Part shown: piece after piece, positions 16,052 to 23,621 of the stretch
Layout of the letters: each line of letters begins with the position of its first letter
How positions within the stretch are numbered: the stretch's first letter is position 1
Source: Sneathia sanguinegens
GTDB lineage: Bacteria > Fusobacteriota > Fusobacteriia > Fusobacteriales > Leptotrichiaceae
NCBI RefSeq assembly: GCF_042033325.1
Contig: NZ_CP160095.1
DNA length: 64,000 bases
Direction: 5' to 3' (one strand)
Position numbers and translations under genes: made by a program
The notes under the pieces: generated by a model
Told to the model about the DNA's origin: nothing
Database searches by the model: none
What the model saw: the letters and a program-made list of their open reading frames with translations, nothing else

Positions 16052-18511
16052 TTACCACATATATTTAATACTTATATTTGTTCCCAATGCACTTTCCTTA
16101 TATTGAACTTTTTCAAAATTATTGCTTAATTCTAAATCAGCACTGATTAATAGGTTATTTACTGGTGTACATTTAAATGCTACCTTAGGCGTTAAGCTAT
16201 ATTTAATATTCAAATCACTTGTTGTTAATTTGTCTGCTGTTACTTGCCCACTTAATTCTGGTACTATGAATATGTTCTTCTTAACTTCAAAATTATAGTT
16301 AATTTTTCCATTTAATTTTGCATAAGGCATAAATTCACTTACCACTTTTTCCTTATCTTTTTTTACTGATTTATATGCTGTTCCTAATGTCAATTTACCT
16401 TCAACACCAAGATTTTTATAAGCATATTCAACACCTAATTTTGCTCCAACATAAATTGTATTTTCTTCCATTTTATTATATGGATTTTCATTTATATCTT
16501 TTATTTGTTCTTCTTTAGTTCTTTCTTTTATATCAATTTCAGCATTTACTTCCTTAAGTTTATTTTCTACATTTTCAGCATTAATTTCACCAGTAAATAC
16601 TTCTTTTTTCAACTCAGTTTCATTATCAGTTAAGTTTTTATTATCTTCATCAAATTTTGCTTTTTTATCTTTCTTATTTTCAATACCAGCTTTTTTATTT
16701 GATAAAGCATCAAAATCATTTTTTAAAGTATTTTCTTCATCACTTAATTGTTGCAAGCTAGTTTTAGCTGCTTCAAGTTCTGCTTCTTTATTTTTTATAG
16801 TTTTATCTTTTTCACTAAGGTTATTATTTAAATTCTTTAGAGTTGTTTTTTTAGTTATCGCCTTAAACTTGTCATCGTATTCTTTATACTTTTTAGCAAT
16901 TTCATTTTGATTTTCTTCTATTTTAGAATTTAATTCTTCTATCTTATTATCTATTGTACTTATAGTTAATTCTGTTTCATTTATATAGTTTAAAACTATC
17001 CTATCAGCTATTTGATTAATTTCTAATTTTTCTTTTTCTTCTTTTATTTTCTTTTTTGCATTTTCTATTTGTTTCTTTATATCTTTACTTTCTAAACGAT
17101 TTTCATACATTTCTTTTGCTTTTTTCATATTTTGTAATTCTGAATATGTTTTAGATAGTTTTTCATCTTTTTTCTCGTATTCTTTTATTTTTTCTTCAGT
17201 TTTTGTTTTTAATTTAGAAAAGACTTTGTTTAATAAAGTTGCAACAAAAGATTTGTTTTGTTCTTTTTCTTCTGCTTTTAAAAATTTTTCATAGACTGTT
17301 TTTAGTTTTTGTAAATCTACATATGTCTTACTTGAACTTTCTAATTCTTTTTCATATTTTGCTATCTTTTCATCAATTTTATCTATTTGTTTATAGATTT
17401 CTTGTTCTTTTTTTAGATTTTTTAAACTATTTTCAGAACTACTTATTTCATTTTTAAGAGTTTCAATATCTTTATTTCCTTGTGAAATACTATCTTTAAT
17501 TTGTTTTGATTTATCTAAATGGCTATTTTTTTCTTGTTCTTTTTTAGCTTTTAATTTTTCATTTTCTTTTTTTTCATTTGTTAATTTTGCATTTTCTTGT
17601 TTCAAGTTATCTAATTCTTTAGAAATAGCATCTTGATTTTCTTTCAATGCTTTAACTTCTTCTGTAATTTTATTTGCATCTACTTGTGCTTTTAACTCAT
17701 TTAGTTCATTTTGTAATTCATCTACATTTTTTTGTTTTTTATCTTTTTCAGCACTCTTAGCTTTTAATTCTTCTTCCTTTGTAGTGTAGTCTGTCTTAAT
17801 CTTATTAGCTTCTTCTTCTGTAACATTTACTTTTTCAAATTCTTCCTTTGATGCTTTTGCTATTTCTCTTAATTCTTTATTTTTTTCCAATAATTCTTTT
17901 GTTTTTCTTAATTTATCAATATTTTTTTCAAGAGCTTCTACTTGGTTTGGTTTCTTTTTTTCATATCTTTCATTTACATGTTGAAGTAATAAATCTCCTA
18001 TTACTTTTAAAGTATCTTTTGTATATTTTGCTTCAAATACATATGAATGAGCAAACAATTTTGTTTCGCTATCTTTTTCTATTGTAACACCTTCGTCAGT
18101 CAATACATTTTTATATTCTAAAGTCTTTCCATTTATACCAGGATTAAATGTACTAGCAAAACTTAATTCTAAATCTTTCACAGGTTCGTAAATAAGTTTT
18201 GTTCCTAATTCTAATTGAGCTCCTAAAGAAGCTTTACCTCTAAATTCACCTTTAATTCCTTTGTATGCAGGTGTTGTATATTGAGCATAAACATTACTTG
18301 AAGTAAATTTTTTAAAATCATCTTGTGCTACTAAATGTGTTCCTATTTTAAAGCCCAAAACTTCCACTTCAGCATTAATACCTGTTTCTTTAGCTGAAAA
18401 TTTGTTACTATTTATCTTATATTGATTATTATTAAACGCTTCTACATTCCCATGCACATTTGCATAAAGTACAGAAGTTAAAAAAATAGATGTTATTGCA
18501 AGTTTATTCAT
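16052..18511 (-). CDS. Outer-membrane beta-barrel protein with a long coiled-coil insertion, copy 3
   Basis: The largest copy, 819 residues, with signal peptide MNKLAITSIFLTSVLYA, an N-terminal beta region nearly identical to copy 1 (GVKGEFRG-type strand, ELGTKLIYEP, STFNPGINGKTLEYKNVL), a coiled coil from about 185 to 670, and a C-terminal beta region ending ISIKYMW that matches copy 2. The centre of the stalk (about 260-560) is unlike copies 1 and 2: it has its own ELESSSKTYVDLQKLK and FVATLLNKVFSKLK segments and fewer Ala. The barrel halves are conserved while the stalk varies, as expected if the stalk is exposed and under selection (inference). Confidence 0.8.
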   Translation of the reverse strand: MNKLAITSIFLTSVLYANVHGNVEAFNNNQYKINSNKFSAKETGINAEVEVLGFKIGTHLVAQDDFKKFTSSNVYAQYTTPAYKGIKGEFRGKASLGAQLELGTKLIYEPVKDLELSFASTFNPGINGKTLEYKNVLTDEGVTIEKDSETKLFAHSYVFEAKYTKDTLKVIGDLLLQHVNERYEKKKPNQVEALEKNIDKLRKTKELLEKNKELREIAKASKEEFEKVNVTEEEANKIKTDYTTKEEELKAKSAEKDKKQKNVDELQNELNELKAQVDANKITEEVKALKENQDAISKELDNLKQENAKLTNEKKENEKLKAKKEQEKNSHLDKSKQIKDSISQGNKDIETLKNEISSSENSLKNLKKEQEIYKQIDKIDEKIAKYEKELESSSKTYVDLQKLKTVYEKFLKAEEKEQNKSFVATLLNKVFSKLKTKTEEKIKEYEKKDEKLSKTYSELQNMKKAKEMYENRLESKDIKKQIENAKKKIKEEKEKLEINQIADRIVLNYINETELTISTIDNKIEELNSKIEENQNEIAKKYKEYDDKFKAITKKTTLKNLNNNLSEKDKTIKNKEAELEAAKTSLQQLSDEENTLKNDFDALSNKKAGIENKKDKKAKFDEDNKNLTDNETELKKEVFTGEINAENVENKLKEVNAEIDIKERTKEEQIKDINENPYNKMEENTIYVGAKLGVEYAYKNLGVEGKLTLGTAYKSVKKDKEKVVSEFMPYAKLNGKINYNFEVKKNIFIVPELSGQVTADKLTTSDLNIKYSLTPKVAFKCTPVNNLLISADLELSNNFEKVQYKESALGTNISIKYMW

Positions 18512-18540
18512 ATTTTATTCCCCCATTTTAGATTATTCTT

Positions 18541-18549
18541 ATTATATCA
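18541..18549 (-). promoter_or_regulatory. Extended -10 promoter of coiled-coil barrel copy 3
   Basis: On the minus strand TGATATAAT (TATAAT at 18541-18546) is an extended -10 element 30 bases upstream of the copy 3 start. The rest of the 232-base gap to the symporter start is homopolymeric A/T with a second, rightward TATAAT cluster near 18705-18720 for the plus-strand gene. No other feature is seen. Confidence 0.65.
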
Positions 18550-18743
18550 TAAAATCACTACTTACCCTCAAAAATTAATTTAAAATATTTAACTTTGTCT
18601 TGTTTTAATTTTATTTTTTGTTAATTTTTCATTTTTTTATTTTAAAATTGAACTTTTACACTTTTTTAACTTTTTTTCATTAAATTGAAAAATTTAAAAA
18701 TTTTGATATAATATAATATAATTTTTTAATTAGGAGGTTTCAT

Positions 18744-19355
18744 ATGAAAAAGCTTAAATTCAGTCTTGTTATAAGGTTAATTTTTGCAATTTTTTTAGGA
18801 ATTATACTTGGTAATTTTTTACCCCTTAGTTTTGTTAGAATATTTAAAACTTTCACAAGCTTTTTTGGTAGCTTTTTAGCTTTTTTATACCTTTTATGAT
18901 TATTGGTTTTGTTGTAATTGGAATTGCTCGTTTATCTGAAGGGGCAGGAATTTTACTAGCATTAACAGCTGGAATTTCATATATTTCAACTATTATTGCC
19001 GGCTTATTTTCATATACAGTAGCTTTTAACTTTTACCCAAATTTAGTATCTACCGATCTTGTTAAAAGCTTACAATATACTATTTCTAACAATTCAATGC
19101 TAGTTTCACCATATTTCACTATACCTCTTTCACCAGCATTAGATGTTACAACGGCTATAGTTTTTGCATTTATGGTAGGAATTACTATAAGTTATATGAG
19201 AAAAGAAAAAATTGGAGAAACAACTTTCAATATTTTCAATGATTTTGAAATGATAGTTACAAGAATTTTAAATTATTTTATAATCCCCTTATTACCTATA
19301 CATATTTTTGGTATTATATGCGAACTAACTTATACTGGCGAAGTATTTTCTATAA
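18744..19355 (+). pseudogene. Dicarboxylate/amino acid:cation symporter (DAACS family), broken
   Basis: The start at 18744 has TAGGAGG upstream and encodes 51 residues with the family N-terminus (LVIRLIFAIFLGIILGNFLPL), then hits a stop at 18897-18899. Continuation in another frame (PFMIIGFVVIGIARLSEGAG...) is clear. One missing T in the run at 18881-18886 explains the shift: restoring it gives FLAFFIPFMIIGF. The second part ends at GEVFSI, where the IS200/IS605-type element starts. The C-terminal half of the about 400-residue family, which carries the substrate and sodium sites, is absent even beyond the element. The gene is doubly dead. Confidence 0.88.
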
Positions 19356-19483
19356 GTGAACCTCTCCCACTTAAAATTACTTTGTAATTTTTGAAGTGGG
19401 AGCTTCTTCTTGGGAAGTAGTTATTTTTGTAACTATATTTACCAAGCTATCCCCGTAGTTCCTACGGTTCTTTATACTTTCTT
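19356..19483 (-). ncRNA. Candidate omega-RNA scaffold at the tnpB-proximal end
   Basis: In TnpB systems the guide RNA derives from the tnpB 3' end and element right end, with the guide read from flanking DNA. Here the minus strand after the tnpB stop has a CCGTAG/CTACGG hairpin (19453-19467) and then the long CTCCCACTT/AAGTGGGAG hairpin ending at GGTTCAC. The guide would be the adjoining minus-strand sequence below 19356, inside the symporter remnant. Known from the family; expression here is inference. Confidence 0.5.
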
Positions 19484-20623
19484 TTAGACTGCTTGTCTTA
19501 TTCTTAAACCTTCAGCTAATATATTTTTCGCTGCATTTATATCTCTATCGTGTGTTGTATTACAAAATGGACAAGTCCACTCTCTTATACTTAGAGCTTT
19601 CTTACCTGTATTTTCTCCACATACAGAGCATATTTGACTTGATGGATACCATCTGTCTATTTTTATAATTTCTTTTCCGTACCATTTAGCTTTGTATTCT
19701 AATTTATTTATTAGTTTATACCATGATACATCAGCTATACTTCTTGCTAATTTATGATTTTGTAATAAGCCCTTTGTATTTAAGTCTTCTATACAGATAA
19801 TATCGTGGCTTTTGATTATTTCTGTACTCAACTTATTTAAGAAATCATTACGACTATTCATAATTTTTTCGTGTATCTTCACCAATTTGATTTTTTGTTT
19901 TTGATAATTTTTACATTCTTTCAAATCTCTTTTTTCTTTTTTTGCTACTTCTTGTTTTCTTGATAATTTCCTTTGTTCTCTTCTTAATTTTCTCTCTAAT
20001 TTTCTACTAAATTTTTTATTACCTACTTTTTCTCCATTTGATAATATCATCATATCTTTTAGTCCTAAATCAATTCCAATGTTTGAATTAGTTTTAGGAA
20101 GTTCATTTATTTCTGTCTCACACAAGATAGATACATAATATTTTCCACTTGCTACTCGCGATATTGTTACTGACTTTATTATTCCTTTTATTTCTCTATG
20201 TATTTTTATTTTTATTAGCGATTTTAATTTAGGAATTTTAATATGCTTTCCAACTATATTTACAGTTCCGTTTTGGTTGTTTGTTGTGTAGCTTTGAACT
20301 GTATTTTTCTTTGATTTGAATCTCGGAAAACCTATAGTCTTATCTCTAAAAAAGTTTTTGTATGCTTTATCTAAATTCATTTTAGCATTAGCAAGAGCAA
20401 GACTATCAACTTCTTTTAGAAATTCATACTCTTTTTTATATTTTGCAGGAGTAGGATATTTTAATTTTTTATCAGAATTACCCTTACTTTCTTCATATGC
20501 TTTAATTCTATCATTTAGCATAAGATTATATACAAGGCGAACACAACCAAAAGTTTTACTAAAAAATATCTTTTGTTCATCGCTTGGATAAATTCTAAAT
20601 TTATATGCTTTTAGCTGTTTCAT
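19484..20623 (-). CDS. tnpB: RNA-guided nuclease TnpB of an IS200/IS605-type element
   Basis: The 379-residue protein is full length and keeps all expected residues: the RuvC-like catalytic acids at D185 (GIDLGLKD), E279 (IICIEDLN) and D361 (DRDINAAKN), and the zinc site C332/C335 (CSVCG) with C351/C354 (CPFC). The N-terminal MKQLKAYKFRIYPSDEQ helix-turn region is the nucleic-acid recognition part. TnpB cleaves DNA next to a short TAM under omega-RNA guidance, which retains the element at donor sites. It is intact while its tnpA partner is ruined, so it is either a recent casualty or retained for another use (inference). Confidence 0.93.
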   Translation of the reverse strand: MKQLKAYKFRIYPSDEQKIFFSKTFGCVRLVYNLMLNDRIKAYEESKGNSDKKLKYPTPAKYKKEYEFLKEVDSLALANAKMNLDKAYKNFFRDKTIGFPRFKSKKNTVQSYTTNNQNGTVNIVGKHIKIPKLKSLIKIKIHREIKGIIKSVTISRVASGKYYVSILCETEINELPKTNSNIGIDLGLKDMMILSNGEKVGNKKFSRKLERKLRREQRKLSRKQEVAKKEKRDLKECKNYQKQKIKLVKIHEKIMNSRNDFLNKLSTEIIKSHDIICIEDLNTKGLLQNHKLARSIADVSWYKLINKLEYKAKWYGKEIIKIDRWYPSSQICSVCGENTGKKALSIREWTCPFCNTTHDRDINAAKNILAEGLRIRQAV

Positions 20624-20642
20624 CAGTCCACATCCCTCAAAA

Positions 20643-20899
20643 TTATTTAATCCTTTGTCCTTGTTCTTCTATATATTTTTTTACATTTGGAAATTCTTTT
20701 TTTATTATCCGTGAACTTGCTGATTTATATGCATTTATGAATTTAGTCAATTCTGTTTTAGGATGAGCTTTGAACATTATATGTACATGGTCTTTATCAT
20801 GATTCCATTGTACTAAAGTAATATGATACGAGCTTCCAATCCTAACAAACATATCTTTAGCAAATTCTCATCAAATAAATTTCTTCTATATTTTACAAC
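20643..20899 (-). pseudogene. tnpA: Y1 transposase TnpA remnant of the IS200/IS605 element
   Basis: The minus strand encodes VVKYRRNLFDE, then a frameshift near 20866-20880, then EFAKDMFVRIG, the HUH motif DHVHIMF, and KEFPNVKK joined directly to YIEEQGQ, which carries the catalytic Tyr and the +4 Gln. The start region and about 25 residues between the last helix pair (usually FWSPSYF..GG) are missing. It cannot be an active transposase. Residues are identified from knowledge of the family (HUH plus Y1). Confidence 0.85.
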
Positions 20900-20981
20900 T
20901 TATTCTCTAAAAAACAATAGGGCAATTCATCGCACCACCTACAGAGGTGGGCGACTTCTTGCCCATTATGTTAAAATTTTT

Positions 20982-22151
20982 TTAATTAATTTCTAAATAT
21001 TCAAACACAACTGCTAGCATAGCTTTAGAAGCTACTAATAAACTTTCCTCATTAATATCAAATTTCGAATTATGATGCGGATAATTATTATTATCTTTTT
21101 TTGCTCCAACATAGAAAAAGCATGAAGGCTTAATTTTAGCATAATGAGCAAAATCTTCTGATGGAGACTGTGGACCACAGTCTTCTGCTTCTAATCCCAC
21201 TTTTTTTACTGCATTTACAACAAGTTGTGTCATTTTTTTATCATTATTCAATATAGGATAATCAATTAAAAAGTTGTACTCTATATCCATAGAATAAGTT
21301 TTTGCAATACCTTGAGAAATTATATTTATTTGTTCTTCAATTTTTTTTATTGTATTTTCTGACATTGCTCTAACATCACCTGTAATTTCAATCTTATCCT
21401 TTATTATATTAAAAGTCCCTGCTCCATCAAATGAACCTACAGTTACTACACCATTTTCAAAAGGACTTAATCTTCTTGATACTATAGTCTGTAAAGCCAT
21501 AATAAGATTTGCACCAGCAACTATAGCATCATTTGCAGTATGTGGCATAGAACCATGTCCACCTTTACCTATCAATTTAACGTTAAATTTTGATCTTCCT
21601 TGTTGAGTTTCTCCACTATGATAATATACTTTCCCAACAGGCATATCCGTCATAACATGTATACCAAAAAAATTATCTACTTCATCTAAATTACCTGATT
21701 TTATCATACCTATTGCTCCTCCTGGCGTCATTTCTTCGGCATGTTGATGAATTATATATATTTTACCTTTAAGCTCTTTTTTATATTTTATCAAAATATC
21801 TGCTAATACCATAAGATAGGCAGTATGTGCATCATGCCCACAAGCGTGCATGACTCCTATATTTTTGGATGAAAAAGTTAAACCTGTTTCTTCTTTTATT
21901 GGTAGAGCATCAAAGTCTGCTCTTAGTCCCATTGTCTTACCAGGCTTTCCACTATCTATTATTACAACTACACCATTTCCTCCAACATGAGTTTTAACTT
22001 CAACTCCTTTATTTTCATAATATTTTGATATATATTCAGCTGTTTTAGTTTCTTTAAAAGATATTTCTGGATTTTCATGTAAATATCTTCTAATTTTTAT
22101 CATTTTTTCCTTATCTTTTTCTAATTCTTTAACCAATTTTTCAAGTTTCAT
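20982..22151 (-). CDS. M20-family amidohydrolase / aminoacylase
   Basis: A 389-residue metallopeptidase of the M20D type: the GLRADFDALPIKEETGL motif near residue 97, HACGHDAHTAYL (about 103-114, metal-binding Cys/His/Asp region), the HAEEMTPGGA loop with the catalytic Glu, and a dimerisation lid domain in the middle. Relatives hydrolyse N-acyl amino acids, hippurate or N-acetyl-diaminopimelate; the substrate cannot be chosen from sequence. Start supported by AGGAGG upstream. It is transcribed from an extended -10 promoter that diverges from nagB. Its stop lies about 12 bases from the IS element, so it escaped the insertion. Confidence 0.88.
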   Translation of the reverse strand: MKLEKLVKELEKDKEKMIKIRRYLHENPEISFKETKTAEYISKYYENKGVEVKTHVGGNGVVVIIDSGKPGKTMGLRADFDALPIKEETGLTFSSKNIGVMHACGHDAHTAYLMVLADILIKYKKELKGKIYIIHQHAEEMTPGGAIGMIKSGNLDEVDNFFGIHVMTDMPVGKVYYHSGETQQGRSKFNVKLIGKGGHGSMPHTANDAIVAGANLIMALQTIVSRRLSPFENGVVTVGSFDGAGTFNIIKDKIEITGDVRAMSENTIKKIEEQINIISQGIAKTYSMDIEYNFLIDYPILNNDKKMTQLVVNAVKKVGLEAEDCGPQSPSEDFAHYAKIKPSCFFYVGAKKDNNNYPHHNSKFDINEESLLVASKAMLAVVFEYLEIN

Positions 22152-22169
22152 TTATATACCTCCTAGTTA

Positions 22170-22178
22170 ATTATAGCA
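22170..22178 (-). promoter_or_regulatory. Extended -10 promoter of the M20 amidohydrolase gene
   Basis: On the minus strand TGCTATAAT (TATAAT at 22170-22175) lies about 20 bases upstream of the start. The divergent nagB promoter has TATAAT at 22219-22224 on the plus strand with a weak TTTCAA 18 bases before it. The two promoters share a 100-base gap. Confidence 0.6.
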
Positions 22179-22251
22179 TAAAGTCAATTTTTTATTTCAA
22201 AAAATATATAGAATAGTGTATAATAAAAAAAGAAAAGAGGTGTATAAGTAA

Positions 22252-23085
22252 ATGAGAGTTATTATTTTAAAAAATAAGGAAGAAATTGGAAAATGGAGTG
22301 CATATTTAATAGCTAAGAGGATTAATGAATTTAAACCAACTGAACAAAAACCCTTTGTTTTAGGTTTACCAACTGGATCTACACCCTTAGTAACTTATAA
22401 AGAACTTATAAAATTAAATAAGGAAGGGGTAGTATCTTTCAAAAATGTTGTTACCTTCAACATGGATGAATATGTAGGTTTAAGTCCTGATCATAAGCAA
22501 AGCTATCACTATTTTATGTATGAAAATTTTTTCAAACATATTGATATAAAAGAAGAAAATATAAATATTTTAAATGGTTTAGCAACTGATCCTGAAGCAG
22601 AATGCATAAGATACGAAGAAAAAATAAAAAGCTATGGTGGCATAAACTTTTTCTTAGGTGGTGTAGGTGAAGATGGGCATATTGCCTTTAATGAACCTGG
22701 ATCTTCATTAGCTTCAAGAACAAGGGATAAAGAATTAACACAAGATACTATCTTAGCTAATTCAAGATTTTTTGATAATGACATTACACAAGTTCCAAAA
22801 TTAGCCCTTACTGTTGGAGTTGGAACCATAATGGACAGTGCTGAAATTATGATAATGGCTAATGGTTACAAAAAATCTTTAGCTGTCAGACATGCAATAG
22901 AAATGGGTGTTAATCATATGTGGACAGTTTCTATGTTGCAAATGCACAAAAAAGCAATAATTGTTATAGATGAAGATGCAGCTCTTGATTTAAGATTAAA
23001 AACTTATAAATATTTCAAAGACATTGAAGCTAAAAATCTTAATCTTGAAGACCTTTATTCACTAATAGGAGGAAAAAATAAATGA
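22252..23085 (+). CDS. nagB: Glucosamine-6-phosphate deaminase
   Basis: The 277-residue enzyme converts glucosamine 6-phosphate to fructose 6-phosphate and ammonia, feeding amino-sugars into glycolysis. Family motifs: the phosphate loop GLPTGSTP (38-45), NMDEYVGL (70-77, catalytic Asp72), and GGVGEDGHIAFNEPGSS with the catalytic Asp-His pair and Glu. Length is normal (about 260-280). RBS AGAGGTG lies upstream. The next gene overlaps by four bases (ATGA), so the two are translationally coupled. No nagA is in the window. Confidence 0.96.
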   Translation: MRVIILKNKEEIGKWSAYLIAKRINEFKPTEQKPFVLGLPTGSTPLVTYKELIKLNKEGVVSFKNVVTFNMDEYVGLSPDHKQSYHYFMYENFFKHIDIKEENINILNGLATDPEAECIRYEEKIKSYGGINFFLGGVGEDGHIAFNEPGSSLASRTRDKELTQDTILANSRFFDNDITQVPKLALTVGVGTIMDSAEIMIMANGYKKSLAVRHAIEMGVNHMWTVSMLQMHKKAIIVIDEDAALDLRLKTYKYFKDIEAKNLNLEDLYSLIGGKNK

Positions 23086-23621
23086 AAAAAATTTTAATAT
23101 TGTTAAGCTTAACATTAGCTCTTAATACCTTTGCCTTTTCATATGTTGAATTTTTTAATAAACAACAATTCACACAAAGTTTAGATAAAAATGATTTTTT
23201 AACTAATTCTGAAGTTGACAAATCTATTGATGAACAAATAAAAGATGCAATGAAAAATTTAAAAGATCCTAAATTGGAAATAAAAGCAAATAATCCATCT
23301 TTCAAAAGTGTACTTATAACTACAAGCGATAACAAATATTATGGTCTTACTTTTGATGCTACTACAGGAAAAAGAATATATATGAAAGATTTCTTTGTAA
23401 ATGGTTATGAAAGTCCTGTTGAAGAAATTATTAAAAATAGAATGTTTCAATTTGGCTTAAAACCTTCTAAGAAATTTTCAGGTATTTCTAAATGGTTTAA
23501 CCAAAACTATTATTTAGAAGATTTTGCAGTTGTAATTTTAATGGAAAATTCAACTGATTTTGCTGATAAAAATGTGGTAGTCCCTATTCTAGTAGGAGAA
23601 TTGAGAGGTTTAGTAAAATAG
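23082..23621 (+). CDS. Exported protein, possibly DUF3298-like
   Basis: A 179-residue protein with a signal peptide (MKKILILLSLTLALNTFAFS) and no lipobox, so probably periplasmic. The region TTSDNKYYGLTFDATTGKRIYMKDFF (about 86-110) followed by a hydrophobic strand near the end (LEDFAVVILM) resembles the DUF3298/RsiV-like fold, in which a FDxxTGxxxxLxDxF segment is typical. I do not assign a function. It overlaps nagB by four bases and is followed directly (no gap) by recJ, so it sits in a nagB-recJ operon. The link may reflect only packing. Confidence 0.7.
   Translation: MKKILILLSLTLALNTFAFSYVEFFNKQQFTQSLDKNDFLTNSEVDKSIDEQIKDAMKNLKDPKLEIKANNPSFKSVLITTSDNKYYGLTFDATTGKRIYMKDFFVNGYESPVEEIIKNRMFQFGLKPSKKFSGISKWFNQNYYLEDFAVVILMENSTDFADKNVVVPILVGELRGLVK

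Larger units (their letters stand above)
19356..20970 (-). mobile_element. IS200/IS605-family element with intact tnpB and decayed tnpA
   Basis: Structured ends enclose tnpB and a tnpA remnant, both on the minus strand. The end beyond tnpB has CTCCCACTT (19364-19372) facing AAGTGGGAG (about 19395-19403) and finishes GGTTCAC on the minus strand. The other end is a two-part hairpin: GGGCAA (20920-20925) with TTGCCC (20959-20964), and CCACCT (20935-20940) with AGGTGG (20945-20950). There are no terminal inverted repeats or target duplication, as expected for single-strand Y1 transposition. The element interrupts a symporter gene. Exact borders are estimated to within about 10 bases. Confidence 0.8.
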
